NCBI GenBank assembly: GCA_964589175.1
Contig: CAZPRY010000052.1
Span: forward strand, 1-25,254
From: CAZPRY01 sp964589175
Lineage (GTDB): Bacteria; Fidelibacterota; UBA2242
Direction of reading: 5' to 3'
DNA length: 25,254 bases
Shown here: in pieces, positions 14,655-23,118 of the stretch
How the letters are laid out: every line of letters starts with the position of its first letter
Position numbering within the stretch: the first letter of the stretch is position 1
Notes under the pieces: generated by a model
Seen by the model: only the letters and a program-made list of their open reading frames with translations
Database searches by the model: none
Told to the model about the DNA's origin: nothing
Position numbers and translations under genes: made by a program

Positions 14655-15599
14655 ATGGTAAAAATACGAGTGTTATTCAACTTCACCGGATTGTTAACGG
14701 CCTTATTCATCGCAATTTCATGCGGACAAAATTCAATTGACCGCAACCAGCTTATTCCGGATCAGCCGTGGGAAAAAGTGACCGACGGTTTGAATTTTCC
14801 CGAGGGACCGGCCTGGGACGGTGACAATACGCTGTATGCTTCCAACTGCTACGGCGGCTGGATTACCCGGATTATCGACGGGCAGGTAGATACTCTCACG
14901 AGTAGAGCAATGTGCGATTCCACCTGGGAGAAGAGCAATGGTTTGACCGTTGGAAGTGATGGTTATCTTTATGCCTGTGAATTTGGCAAAGGATCCGTAG
15001 TGCGTTTCGCAAGGAGCGGGCAAGCGGAGGTGCTTATCAGCGGATGCAACGGTGAACGGTTTCATCGCCCGAACGATCTGGCCTTCGATGCTCGGGGAAA
15101 CCTCTATTTTACCGATCCGAATACGTACAATTGCGAAAATCCGGATGGATTCGTTTATCAGTGGATAAGAAAAACGAGGGATGTGGAACGGGTTGCCGAT
15201 AGTATCTCTTTTCCCAATGGTATTGCATTTTCAGGAAACGGGAGGAGACTTTTTATCTGTGAATCGGCCTGCAGCCGGATCTTGCGTTTTAAGGTTGATT
15301 CACGGGGAAACCTGACGGATCGTGAAATATTCATCGAACTCCCCGGTGGCGATCCGGATGGAATCGCGCTGGATCGGAGGGGTAACCTTTATGTCGCGCA
15401 TTTCGGAAGCGGGATGCTTTACGTAATTTCACCGAGAGGCAAGATTATACAGGAGTTAAAGACACCGGGACAAAAACCCACTAATGTGGAATTCGGGGGC
15501 TGCGACTATAAGACACTCTTTTTAACTGAAGTAGAGACCAGCAGTATTTATAAAATCCGGGGGAGAATTCCCGGGCAGAAGCTACAACAATTTCGATGA
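14655..15599 (+). CDS. SMP-30/gluconolactonase-like lipoprotein
   Basis: A 314-residue six-bladed beta-propeller of the SMP-30/gluconolactonase/LRE family. A lipoprotein signal peptide covers about residues 1-22, with lipobox AISC and the lipidated Cys at about 23, so the propeller should be attached to the inner or outer membrane facing the periplasm or exterior. Propeller motifs visible are FPEGPAWD (metal-ligand Glu), SNGLTVGSDGYLYACEFG, RPNDLAFDARGNLYFTDP (metal-ligand Asn), FPNGIAFSGNGRRLFICES and DPDGIALDRRGNLYVAH (metal-ligand Asp). Family members hydrolyse lactones or related esters with a bound divalent cation; the substrate here is unknown. It contains several Cys pairs suited to an oxidising compartment. 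The start codon follows GAGTGATCTT, a modest ribosome site. Confidence 0.87.
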   Translation: MVKIRVLFNFTGLLTALFIAISCGQNSIDRNQLIPDQPWEKVTDGLNFPEGPAWDGDNTLYASNCYGGWITRIIDGQVDTLTSRAMCDSTWEKSNGLTVGSDGYLYACEFGKGSVVRFARSGQAEVLISGCNGERFHRPNDLAFDARGNLYFTDPNTYNCENPDGFVYQWIRKTRDVERVADSISFPNGIAFSGNGRRLFICESACSRILRFKVDSRGNLTDREIFIELPGGDPDGIALDRRGNLYVAHFGSGMLYVISPRGKIIQELKTPGQKPTNVEFGGCDYKTLFLTEVETSSIYKIRGRIPGQKLQQFR

Positions 15600-15647
15600 T
15601 AAACTAATCGCGTATCTTTTCTGATTTAATTTGGGAAGGACGGTGTT

Positions 15648-16499
15648 GTGCATAAAGACAAATATACTGTACGAATCATGGGGCGTCGGGAAGTTAATAT
15701 CGCTGTCGACTGGGCTACCCGCGAGGGGTGGAATCCGGGACTGAATGATGCTGAATGTTTTTACGCTGCCGATCAGGAAGGTTTTCTAATCGGACTGGTG
15801 AACGATGTACCGGTTGCTTCCATTTCGGCCGTCAAATATGGCCGTAGTTTCGGTTTCCTGGGATTTTATATCGTGAGTCCCGAGCATCGTGGAAAAGGAT
15901 ATGGATACGCTATCTGGCAGGAGGGAATAAAATCGCTGGGAGAACGCAATATCGGTCTGGATGGAGTCTTGTCTGCGCAGGAGAATTATAAAAAATCGGG
16001 CTTCGGGCTGGCCTATCGAAACATTCGCTTTAAGGGAATTAGCCGGAGAAAGACGAAAACCTGGCGTGATCTGATGAATGTGGCGTATCTTGACTTCAAC
16101 GAGTTGGTGAAGTATGACCGAAGATTTTTCCCGGAGAAACGCGATGACTTTTTGCATTGTTGGATTCGCCAGCCGCAAAACATAGCGCTGGGTAAAATCG
16201 TAAATGGCCGGATTGCGGGATACGGAGTTATCCGGAGATGCCACCGAGGATGTAAAATCGGACCACTTTTCGCAGATGATGCCGGGATCGCCGAGGAATT
16301 AATGCTGGCGCTACTCAATTCGACAGACGATAACCAGGAATTCTACCTAGATGTACCGGAGATCAATTCGGAAGCGGTAAAACTTGCTCAAAAATACGAG
16401 ATGGAGATGGTTTTCGAGACGGTGCGTATGTATACGCGAGAAGCGCCGAAAATCGAAGTGAACGGTGTTTTTGGTGTGACGACTTTCGAACTGGGTTAA
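15648..16499 (+). CDS. GNAT N-acetyltransferase with YitH-like C-terminal domain
   Basis: A 283-residue cytoplasmic acyltransferase. The N-terminal GNAT domain (about residues 5-125) carries a motif A region, FLGFYIVSPEHRGKGYGYAI, whose RGKGYG is the acetyl-CoA pyrophosphate loop. The C-terminal part (about 145-280) resembles the second acetyltransferase-like domain of YitH-type proteins, with GVIRRCHRGCKIGPLFADD and a closing EMVFETVRMYT segment. Substrates of this group are poorly known. Translation starts with GTG: AAGGA at 15636-15640 lies 7 bases before it and no in-frame ATG is near. It sits 48 bases after the SMP-30-like gene and 24 bases before the SagB-like gene, all on the + strand, so one transcript is plausible, but no shared pathway is evident. 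Confidence 0.86.
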   Translation: MHKDKYTVRIMGRREVNIAVDWATREGWNPGLNDAECFYAADQEGFLIGLVNDVPVASISAVKYGRSFGFLGFYIVSPEHRGKGYGYAIWQEGIKSLGERNIGLDGVLSAQENYKKSGFGLAYRNIRFKGISRRKTKTWRDLMNVAYLDFNELVKYDRRFFPEKRDDFLHCWIRQPQNIALGKIVNGRIAGYGVIRRCHRGCKIGPLFADDAGIAEELMLALLNSTDDNQEFYLDVPEINSEAVKLAQKYEMEMVFETVRMYTREAPKIEVNGVFGVTTFELG

Positions 16500-16523
16500 G
16501 CAAATCGAATGTAGGGACAAACT

Positions 16524-17180
16524 ATGAAGAGAACGTGGACAATTCTGATACAGATCTCCATGATCACCTTGTTATTATTTCCATCCCTGATTTCTGCGCA
16601 GGAGTTGATTCCCATTCAATTGCCCGAACCGCAAATGAAAGGCGGAATGCCGCTGATGGAAGCCTTGAGCAAGCGGAAAACATCCCGTGACTTCAGCGAC
16701 AAGGAATTACCGCTTCAGGTGCTATCAAACATTTTATGGGCCGCAAACGGGATCAATCGTCCGGAATCAGGAAGACGCACGGCGCCGACTGCGGTAAACT
16801 GGCAGGAAATCGATGTTTACATTGCCCTGGCCGAGGGGCTCTATCTTTACGATGCGAAAATGAATGTGCTGCAACCGGTGCTTGCCGGAGACATCCGGGC
16901 AGTTACCGGCCGTCAGAATTTTGTAAAGGATGCCCCGGTAAATCTCATTTTCGTGTCCGATTATTCAAGAATGGGAAAAGCCGGCGAGGAGATGAAAGAT
17001 TTTTATTCGGCGACAGATACGGGCTTTATCAGCCAGAATGTCTATCTGTACTGTGCCTCGGAAGGATTGGCTACCGTCGTGCGTGGCGCCATTGAGAGAC
17101 CGGCAATGAGAGAAGTAATGCCGCTGCGTGAGGATCAAAGGATTATACTGGCCCAGTCAATCGGATACCCAAAAGAGTAA
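16524..17180 (+). CDS. Exported SagB/ThcOx-type nitroreductase-fold oxidoreductase
   Basis: A 218-residue flavin oxidoreductase-fold protein with a Sec signal peptide (about residues 1-25, cleavage after LISA). Family features are LMEALSKRKTSRDFSDKELP (FMN-phosphate region, about 43-62), LSNILWAANGINRP, RTAPTAVNWQEIDVYIALA and the late helix TGFISQNVYLYCASEGLATV (about 167-186). Homologues form FMN-dependent dimers; SagB enzymes oxidise azolines in peptide maturation, but single-domain exported members are widespread in Bacteroidetes-like genomes and are not tied to a peptide precursor. No cyclodehydratase or precursor peptide gene is nearby, so a toxin-maturation role is not supported. AGGGAC precedes the ATG. 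The gene is last in its + strand run; no clear terminator follows. Confidence 0.87.
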   Translation: MKRTWTILIQISMITLLLFPSLISAQELIPIQLPEPQMKGGMPLMEALSKRKTSRDFSDKELPLQVLSNILWAANGINRPESGRRTAPTAVNWQEIDVYIALAEGLYLYDAKMNVLQPVLAGDIRAVTGRQNFVKDAPVNLIFVSDYSRMGKAGEEMKDFYSATDTGFISQNVYLYCASEGLATVVRGAIERPAMREVMPLREDQRIILAQSIGYPKE

Positions 17181-17232
17181 TGTTATCTATCTGGGAAAAA
17201 TGACCAATTTGCATGTTTGTTTCATTTTACTA

Positions 17233-17261
17233 TTGACATAAATCTACTTTTCGATTAATAT
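17233..17261 (+). promoter_or_regulatory. Candidate sigma-70-type promoter
   Basis: A perfect TTGACA (17233-17238) is followed after 17 bp by TAATAT (17256-17261), which matches TATAAT at 4 of 6 positions. It lies 124 bases upstream of the small ORF at 17385 and would drive that ORF and the nucleotide-sugar dehydrogenase. The intervening leader (17262-17373) has no obvious riboswitch or long hairpin by eye. Confidence 0.45.
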
Positions 17262-17384
17262 CATACCATTATTGTTTTAGCGCATTTGTATTGTATAGAT
17301 CGCGCCGCATTTTCTTGAGTCATTGGACAACGCAGTAATCGTGCATACGTACGAATTTTAGTTGTTTCTGAATGGAGGTAAATG

Positions 17385-17510
17385 ATGACATTGATAAAAA
17401 GAACCATGCAAAAACGAAGGATATACCTATCGGGATCAAGGCAAAGCATCATCGATCCGAATCCGGAGCGAGAGCGCATGGACCGGAAACAGGTTCAACC
17501 AATTGTATAA
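17385..17510 (+). CDS. Small basic ORF (41 residues) upstream of the sugar dehydrogenase
   Basis: An open frame of 41 residues starting MTLIKRTMQKRR and ending KQVQPIV. A strong GGAGGT (17374-17379) sits 5 bases before this ATG; a second in-frame ATG three bases earlier is closer than ideal. The product is rich in Arg and Lys with no membrane segment or recognisable domain. It ends 21 bases before the dehydrogenase start, within the same likely transcript, so it could be a small protein or a translated leader. I do not recognise it. The strong ribosome site is the main support; short open frames also occur by chance. Confidence 0.45.
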   Translation: MTLIKRTMQKRRIYLSGSRQSIIDPNPERERMDRKQVQPIV

Positions 17511-17531
17511 GATATTGAGGAGGATGTTGGG

Positions 17532-19193
17532 ATGACAGACAAGAATTCGAGTACTTTTTCGACGAGTCCGTCTGGTGAGAATTTTCCGATTCCGGCAAAG
17601 GAAGATTACGCTAAGGAGTATCAGCGTATTGAGGCTCTTGTCGCCGGAGCTAGGTCAGAGAAGAAGGAAATTGTCGTCGTAATGGGCGTCGGTTTTGTTG
17701 GTGCTGTGATGGCAGCGATCGTAGCGGATACAAAAGATGAGCAGGGGAACGATAGTAAGTTTGTAATCGGGTGTCAGCGACCCAGCGTTCGCAGCTATTG
17801 GAAAATCCAGGTATTGAACCGCGGTGAATCACCTGTTAAGGCCGAAGATCCGGAAGTAGACCAACTTATTACGCGTTGCGTGCTGGATAAGAAAACCCTG
17901 GTAGCTACCTATAACAGCGATTGCCTAAAATTGGCGGATTGCGTCGTCGTCGATGTGCAGTGCGATTTTTCCAAGAACGATATGGGCAAGATGAAAACCG
18001 GTGAAGCCGATATGGCGGCCTTAGAAGCGACCATGCGTACCATCGGAAAGAAAATCAAGCCCGATTGTCTCGTCTTGATTGAAACGACGGTAGCGCCGGG
18101 TACGACGGAATTCGTGGCCTGGCCGATCCTGAAAAAGGCCTTCGCCGTGAGAGGGATATCGACGCAACCGCTGTTGGCCCATAGTTTTGAGAGAGTCATG
18201 CCCGGAAGGCAGTACGTTGCGAGTATTCGCGATTTTTGGAGAGTATGCTCGGGGTGCTGCAACGATGCCCGCAAACGCGTCGAAAAATTTCTGCATGAAG
18301 TGCTGAATACCAAAGACTTTCCATTGACAGTAATGGATCGGCCCATCGAATCCGAAACGACGAAAATCGTCGAAAATTCATATCGGGCGACGATACTGGC
18401 CTTTCTGAATGAATGGAGTCTATTCGCCGAGAGAAACGGAGTGGATCTGATCAAGGTCATTAACGCGATTAAAATGCGTCCGACTCATAGTAATATTATC
18501 TTTCCCGGTCCGGGAATTGGGGGCTACTGCCTGCCGAAAGACGGCGGTCTAGGATATTGGGCGTATCGTCACATTCTAGGTTTCGAAGACGGCGACAGCA
18601 TTTTCAAGATCACGACGACGGCCATCGATATTAACGATACCCGTGCGCTGCATGTTGCTGAATTAACACGGGACGCACTGCGCAATATGGGAAGGTACAT
18701 TGCCGCTGCCGAAGTTCTCCTTTGCGGTGCCAGTTACCGGCAGGATGTCGGCGATACGCGCTACAGCGGCAGTGAAATGGTTGTGCGCAAGTTGACTCAG
18801 ATGGGCGCCGAGATGCGCGTTCACGATCCCTATGTAGATCATTGGTACGAATTTGAAAAACAGGACGAGTACCCGTCGCCAGGGCATTCCTGGTCCCGTT
18901 TTTTTCGCAACCAGGATGAACTGACGAATCTCCGGGTGCTGAAAGATTTGCCGAGTGCGCTTAAAGGTATCGAAGCGTTGATTTTGGCCGTTCCTCACAG
19001 CCAGTATCTAAACCTGAATCCCGACGATGTCATGAAATGGGCTGGTAATCCCATCGCGATCATTGATTGTTTCGGTATTTTAACCGATGATGTCATCAAG
19101 CGATACTTTGAATTGGGGTGCGAAGTAAAAGCCTTGGGACGTGGTCACATTCAGAGCATCAAGGAGGAGATCAGGAAAACAGCGAAACAATAA
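17532..19193 (+). CDS. Nucleotide-sugar (UDP-glucose/GDP-mannose family) dehydrogenase
   Basis: A 553-residue NAD-dependent enzyme that oxidises a nucleotide-sugar C6 hydroxyl to the carboxylate, supplying uronic acids for surface polysaccharides. It has a Rossmann motif GVGFVG (52-57), IETTVAPGTTEFV, the linker helix with ESETTKIVENSYRATILAFLNEW, the catalytic-Cys motif GGYCLPKD (Cys333) and a C-terminal UDP-binding-type domain containing GASYRQDVGDTRYSG and VHDPYVDHW. It is about 100 residues longer than typical Ugd or WecC. Extra length includes a 45-residue N-terminal extension and inserts near residues 70-110 and 450-465, and the UDP versus GDP and sugar specificity cannot be assigned. 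GAGGAGG lies 8 bases before the ATG. No glycosyltransferase genes adjoin it. Confidence 0.9.
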   Translation: MTDKNSSTFSTSPSGENFPIPAKEDYAKEYQRIEALVAGARSEKKEIVVVMGVGFVGAVMAAIVADTKDEQGNDSKFVIGCQRPSVRSYWKIQVLNRGESPVKAEDPEVDQLITRCVLDKKTLVATYNSDCLKLADCVVVDVQCDFSKNDMGKMKTGEADMAALEATMRTIGKKIKPDCLVLIETTVAPGTTEFVAWPILKKAFAVRGISTQPLLAHSFERVMPGRQYVASIRDFWRVCSGCCNDARKRVEKFLHEVLNTKDFPLTVMDRPIESETTKIVENSYRATILAFLNEWSLFAERNGVDLIKVINAIKMRPTHSNIIFPGPGIGGYCLPKDGGLGYWAYRHILGFEDGDSIFKITTTAIDINDTRALHVAELTRDALRNMGRYIAAAEVLLCGASYRQDVGDTRYSGSEMVVRKLTQMGAEMRVHDPYVDHWYEFEKQDEYPSPGHSWSRFFRNQDELTNLRVLKDLPSALKGIEALILAVPHSQYLNLNPDDVMKWAGNPIAIIDCFGILTDDVIKRYFELGCEVKALGRGHIQSIKEEIRKTAKQ

Positions 19194-19481
19194 TCTTACC
19201 GTAGAAATGTCAACAATCGTTGCGCATTATTAGTCGCTTACAGAATCGAGAAATCCTGGAGGTCGACTCATCCCAACTGTCCCATTCCTGAAAAAGGCTG
19301 GCACTAAAAGGTCATGGTTAGCAGTTTGGAGATTAAGTCGATTTATGCTTGTCGTATTCAAATTTTATTGGCTTTTTCGATCGACTGCGATAAATTGTTT
19401 AATAAGATTGACTGCATATCGACGACTATGATTTTGACGCAATATTTATAAAACACCCAAATTCAATCATTGGGAGGCACA
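19194..19481. other. Intergenic region of 288 bases, nothing firm
   Basis: AT-rich spacer between the sugar dehydrogenase and the NfeD gene. I find no strong terminator and no convincing promoter: TTGACT at 19408 and TATGAT at 19427 are only 13 bp apart. A 45-codon open frame at 19314-19451 has no adequate ribosome site. The nfeD-stomatin promoter must lie here or further upstream. Confidence 0.5.
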
Positions 19482-19937
19482 ATGGATAAACTGTTTTCAC
19501 CTGAGATAATCTGGTTTGTAATTGGATTGCTTATGTTTCTACTCGAATTTACTCTGCCGGGTTTGCTCATTGCTTTTTTTGGTGCCGGTGCATGGATCGT
19601 TTCATTATTTTGTCTCCTATTTAACATCAGCCTGAATTGGCAATTATTAATATTTATCATCTCGTCGGTCTTATTGTTGGTATCTTTGCGTAAATGGTTG
19701 AAAGGCATTTTTCTTGGCGGAACCGATGCACAAAGGGACATGGAAAAGAAGATGGATGAATTCATTGGCGAAAAAGCTGTTGTGATCAGCGAGATCAAGA
19801 ACGGAGAGAGAGGGAAGGCAGAGTTTCACGGTACAAACTGGGAAGCGGAAGCCGATGAAGATATCGCTGCCGGTGATCGAGTGGAAATCGTCGGCAGGGA
19901 GAGTATCATCCTAAAGGTAAAGAAGTTACCTAAATAA
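19482..19937 (+). CDS. NfeD-family membrane protein (short form)
   Basis: A 151-residue protein with two or three N-terminal membrane helices (about residues 8-68), a short basic loop and a soluble C-terminal OB-fold domain (about 92-145) with IGEKAVVISEIKNGERGKAEFHG, NWEAEADEDIAAGDRVEIVG and a final ILKVKKL strand, as in short NfeD proteins. These work with a stomatin/SPFH partner in membrane microdomain organisation and stress tolerance. The partner gene follows after 15 bases. The start is ATG 19482, 5 bases after GGGAGG; a TTG at 19470 overlaps that ribosome site and is unlikely. The serine-protease domain of long NfeD proteins is absent. Confidence 0.88.
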   Translation: MDKLFSPEIIWFVIGLLMFLLEFTLPGLLIAFFGAGAWIVSLFCLLFNISLNWQLLIFIISSVLLLVSLRKWLKGIFLGGTDAQRDMEKKMDEFIGEKAVVISEIKNGERGKAEFHGTNWEAEADEDIAAGDRVEIVGRESIILKVKKLPK

Positions 19938-19952
19938 TAGAGGAGAAATGAG

Positions 19953-20870
19953 ATGGATATAACCATTATTCTAATTGGCTTGATTATTCTGGCGTTTATC
20001 GTCTTTTTCAGGACGATTCGGATCGTGCCGCAAAAAACGGCGATTATCATCGAGCGCCTGGGCAAGTACTCGCGCACACTGGAGGCCGGATTTCATATTC
20101 TTTTCCCTTTCATAGACAAAGTGGCCTACAGGCACACAATGAAAGAACAAGCAATCGATGTGCCTCCTCAAACCTGTATCACGCGGGATAATATCTCAGT
20201 TGAAGTGGACGGTATCCTTTATATGCAGGTAATCGATCCGAAAAAGGCCTCGTACGGAATTAACAACTACCAGTTTGCATCCACCCAATTAGCCCAGACG
20301 ACAATGCGTAGTGTAATCGGCAAACTCGATTTGGATAAAACTTTCGAAGAGCGCGAAACCATTAACGGTGCAATCGTGGAAGCAGTCGACAAGGCTTCCG
20401 ATCCCTGGGGCGTCAAGGTCACACGTTATGAAGTCAAGAACATCAGCCCGCCGCAGAGTATCAAAGACGCGATGGAGAAACAGATGCGGGCGGAGCGTGA
20501 AAAGCGTGCATTAATCGCCCAATCCGAAGGTGATAAGCAGGCCAAGATTAACCGCGCCGAAGGAGACAAGCAGGAAGCAATCGCTCGTTCGGAAGGCGAG
20601 AAACAAAAACGGATCAACGAAGCCGAAGGTCGCGCCCAGGAAATCCTCAAAGTCGCCATTGCGACCGCCGAAGGTATTCATAAGATTGCTGAGGCCATCA
20701 GTGATAAGGGTGGTATGCATGCCGTAAATATGCGTCTTGCTGAGAATTATCTTGATCAATTCGGGAAACTCGCCAAGCAAAACAACACTATGATCATACC
20801 ATCTGATTTGGCAGATGTTGCCGGGATTATCAAGGCTGCTAGTTCAGTGATAAAGGAGCCGACGAAATAG
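19953..20870 (+). CDS. SPFH/band-7 stomatin-like protein (QmcA/paraslipin type)
   Basis: A 305-residue membrane-anchored SPFH protein. One N-terminal hydrophobic segment (about residues 2-20) is followed by the band-7 domain (about 22-190: VPQKTAIIIERLGKYSRTLE, GFHILFPFIDKVAYRH, ITRDNISVEVDGILYMQVID) and an alanine/glutamate-rich coiled coil (about 170-235) with a repeated E-G-[DE]-K-Q pattern. The C-terminal helix ends in an oligomerisation-type MIIPSDLADVAGII segment. Such proteins assemble into large rings or cages in the membrane and often pair with NfeD, as here. AGGAG precedes the ATG. The pair is closed by a strong intrinsic terminator. A role beyond membrane-domain organisation cannot be read from sequence. 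Confidence 0.93.
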   Translation: MDITIILIGLIILAFIVFFRTIRIVPQKTAIIIERLGKYSRTLEAGFHILFPFIDKVAYRHTMKEQAIDVPPQTCITRDNISVEVDGILYMQVIDPKKASYGINNYQFASTQLAQTTMRSVIGKLDLDKTFEERETINGAIVEAVDKASDPWGVKVTRYEVKNISPPQSIKDAMEKQMRAEREKRALIAQSEGDKQAKINRAEGDKQEAIARSEGEKQKRINEAEGRAQEILKVAIATAEGIHKIAEAISDKGGMHAVNMRLAENYLDQFGKLAKQNNTMIIPSDLADVAGIIKAASSVIKEPTK

Positions 20871-20898
20871 ACCGACCAAATTTGAAAATGGCAACTAC

Positions 20899-20935
20899 AA
20901 AAGGCGCAGTCTGTTAAAAAACGACTGCGCTTTTA
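20899..20935 (+). terminator. Intrinsic terminator after the NfeD-stomatin operon
   Basis: GCGCAGTC (20904-20911) pairs perfectly with GACTGCGC (20923-20930) around an 11-base loop. Flanking A and T runs extend the stem, and TTTT follows. It lies 29 bases after the stomatin-like stop. Confidence 0.9.
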
Positions 20936-20993
20936 TAAATAGCGGAAGCCATAACTTATTCAAAACTTAATGAGAGTTTAAGGTGAGGAAAAG

Positions 20994-22448
20994 ATGCTGA
21001 TTTTGGCTATTGACCAGGGGACGACGGGCACGAGATCTATCTTATTTAACGAAGATGGGGAGGCCGTTCGACAGGCGTACCGAGAGTTCCGCCAGATCTA
21101 TCCCAAACCCGGATGGGTAGAGCATGATCCAATAGAAATTTGGAATACAGTGGTCGAAACCGTTCAGGAAGTATGTGCGAGTATTACTGAAATAATTGCC
21201 GGTGTTGGTATTACTAACCAGCGCGAAACAACCGTGCTATGGGATCGTTCGACCGGTAAGCCGATTTATAACGCGATCGTATGGCAATGCCGACGGACGA
21301 CGGATACATGTAAATTATTGGAATCGAAAAGAGACATTTTTCGGGTGAAAACGGGATTAACAATAGATCCATATTTTAGTGGGACAAAGATCCATTGGAT
21401 TCTTGAGAATACTACAAATTTCGCCCATATCGATAATCTGGCCTTCGGTACGATTGATAGCTGGTTAATCTGGAAACTCACTGGCGCTAAGGTCCATGCC
21501 ACCGATTACACAAATGCATCCCGCACTCTGATTTTCAATATTATCGAGAAGAAGTGGGATAGCGAACTTTGTGATATATTGAATATTCCTATTCATATTT
21601 TACCTGAGGTTAAAACATCAATCTCAGCATATGGAGAAATCGAATCAATTCCGGAGTTGCGTGGAATACCGATTCTTGGAGTCGCTGGCGATCAGCAGGC
21701 AGCTTTATTTGGACAGTTCTGTGTCAACTCAGGATCAATTAAAAACACCTATGGCACGGGTTGTTTTTTAATGCTGAATACTGGCGAAAAACTCTACCGT
21801 TCGGAGCACGGACTGTTATCAACAATCGCAATCGATTTATCAGGTCGCCCCTGTTATGCCCTTGAAGGATCGGTGTTTATCGGCGGTGCTGTTATTCAAT
21901 GGATAAGGGACGAATTAGCAATATTGAGCGATTCAGCAGAAAGTGAAAATATTGCACAAAAGGTGAAAGATAATGGAGGCGTCTACATCGTTCCGGCCTT
22001 TGTCGGGCTTGGAACACCATATTGGGATATGGAAGCACGTGGCATCGTGACCGGATTGACCCGCGGCGCAAATCGTAATCATTTCGTGCGCGCTGCACTT
22101 GAATCCATGGCCTACCAGAGTTACGATGTTTTACGGATCATGTGCGAGGAAACCGGCATGAATCCCAAATATCTGGCAGTCGATGGGGGTGCTACCCGAA
22201 ATAATTTTCTAATGCAGTTTCAGGCTGATATCTTAGGTATACCAGTTCATCGACCTGCAAATGTAGAGACAACCGCGTGTGGTGCGGCTTATCTCGTCGG
22301 ATTGAATACGGGAATATGGAAAAGCCTCAACGAACTCAAAGCTCGCCAACAACCTGAGCGAATTTTTACTCCCCGATTAGCAAAAAATTCGCGATCCGAG
22401 TTATTGAGTGGTTGGCAAAAAGCAATCCGTCAGGCGTTGACGAAGTAA
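20994..22448 (+). CDS. glpK: Glycerol kinase
   Basis: A 484-residue FGGY-family kinase that phosphorylates glycerol to sn-glycerol 3-phosphate in the cytoplasm. Diagnostic segments are IDQGTTGTRS (residues 6-15), GITNQRETTVLWDRSTGKPI (the Arg-Glu pair contacts glycerol), IVWQCRRT, GVAGDQQAALFGQ (catalytic-site Asp), YGTGCFLMLNTG (ATP phosphates) and ALESMAYQSYDVL. Where E. coli GlpK has the GGTR loop that binds the inhibitor fructose 1,6-bisphosphate, this protein has IPELRGIP just before GVAGDQQ, so that feedback site is probably absent. AGGTGAGG lies just upstream of the ATG. The gene starts a new unit after a terminator. No glpF or glpD lies in the window. Confidence 0.95.
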   Translation: MLILAIDQGTTGTRSILFNEDGEAVRQAYREFRQIYPKPGWVEHDPIEIWNTVVETVQEVCASITEIIAGVGITNQRETTVLWDRSTGKPIYNAIVWQCRRTTDTCKLLESKRDIFRVKTGLTIDPYFSGTKIHWILENTTNFAHIDNLAFGTIDSWLIWKLTGAKVHATDYTNASRTLIFNIIEKKWDSELCDILNIPIHILPEVKTSISAYGEIESIPELRGIPILGVAGDQQAALFGQFCVNSGSIKNTYGTGCFLMLNTGEKLYRSEHGLLSTIAIDLSGRPCYALEGSVFIGGAVIQWIRDELAILSDSAESENIAQKVKDNGGVYIVPAFVGLGTPYWDMEARGIVTGLTRGANRNHFVRAALESMAYQSYDVLRIMCEETGMNPKYLAVDGGATRNNFLMQFQADILGIPVHRPANVETTACGAAYLVGLNTGIWKSLNELKARQQPERIFTPRLAKNSRSELLSGWQKAIRQALTK

Positions 22449-22464
22449 AGTAAGAAAGGATATT

Positions 22465-23013
22465 ATGGCATTTATGGATTTGGTATTACGAAGGAAAAGT
22501 GTAAGAAAATATAGGGATGAGACTGTGCCCCGTGAGTTAATCGATCGATGCCTGGAAGCTGCGCGTATGGCGCCTTCAGCCTGCAATTCGCAGCCGTGGT
22601 CATTTTTGATAGTTGATGATCCGCAAATCCTGGATGAGATTGTTGACAAAGCCATGTCGGGTATCTATCGATCCAATGCGTTTGTCAAGACGGCCCCCGT
22701 AATCATTGTTGTCATGACTGAATCCATGAGCTATGTAGCCAAAGTAGGTTCGATGATTCGCAGTGTCAAGTATAGTCTAATCGACATCGGGATTGCCTGC
22801 GATCATCTCATTCTTCAAGCACATGAACTGGGGCTCGGTACCTGTTGGTTGGGATGGTTTAACGCAAAGGCGTTAAAAAAAGTGTTGAATTTGCCAAAAT
22901 CCAAACAGATAGATATTTTAATAAGTCTTGGATATCCCGAGAGTGACCGTATTAGAGAGAAGAAGCGGAAATCCCTGGATGAAATCCGTCAATTCTATCA
23001 ATCAAAAGAATAA
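22465..23013 (+). CDS. Nitroreductase-family NAD(P)H:FMN oxidoreductase
   Basis: A 182-residue cytoplasmic FMN-dependent nitroreductase. MDLVLRRKSVRKYRDETVP (about residues 4-22) and EAARMAPSACNSQPWSFLIV (about 32-51) are the FMN-binding signatures; LGLGTCWLGWFNAKALKKVL and ISLGYPESD (about 150-158) close the fold. The physiological electron acceptor is unknown for most members. It differs from the exported SagB-like protein at 16524-17180 in lacking a signal peptide. AAAGGAT precedes the ATG, and the gap to the glycerol kinase stop is 16 bases, so the two are probably one transcript, although no metabolic link is obvious. Confidence 0.92.
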   Translation: MAFMDLVLRRKSVRKYRDETVPRELIDRCLEAARMAPSACNSQPWSFLIVDDPQILDEIVDKAMSGIYRSNAFVKTAPVIIVVMTESMSYVAKVGSMIRSVKYSLIDIGIACDHLILQAHELGLGTCWLGWFNAKALKKVLNLPKSKQIDILISLGYPESDRIREKKRKSLDEIRQFYQSKE

Positions 23014-23027
23014 TTGCTTGCCGTATC

Positions 23028-23056
23028 TTCTGTTAATTCTCAATAAAGTAACAGAA
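23028..23056 (+). terminator. Weak hairpin after the nitroreductase gene
   Basis: TTCTGTTA (23028-23035) pairs perfectly with TAACAGAA (23049-23056) across 13 bases. The short T run TATTTTT follows a few bases later. The stem has only two G-C pairs, so termination would be inefficient. It could instead mark the leader of the elongation factor gene. Confidence 0.35.
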
Positions 23057-23118
23057 TAAATATTTTTAATTGCATTGAAATATCGTAATTTTTAGGCTGT
23101 TCTTTAGAAGGAGAAAAA

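Noticed and set aside
16524..17180. SagB-like gene as part of a thiazole/oxazole-modified peptide cluster
   Set aside because: No cyclodehydratase, precursor peptide or transporter lies nearby, and the protein has its own signal peptide.
19314..19451. 45-codon open frame between the sugar dehydrogenase and NfeD
   Set aside because: AGG is only two bases from the ATG and the product has no recognisable feature; likely a chance frame.
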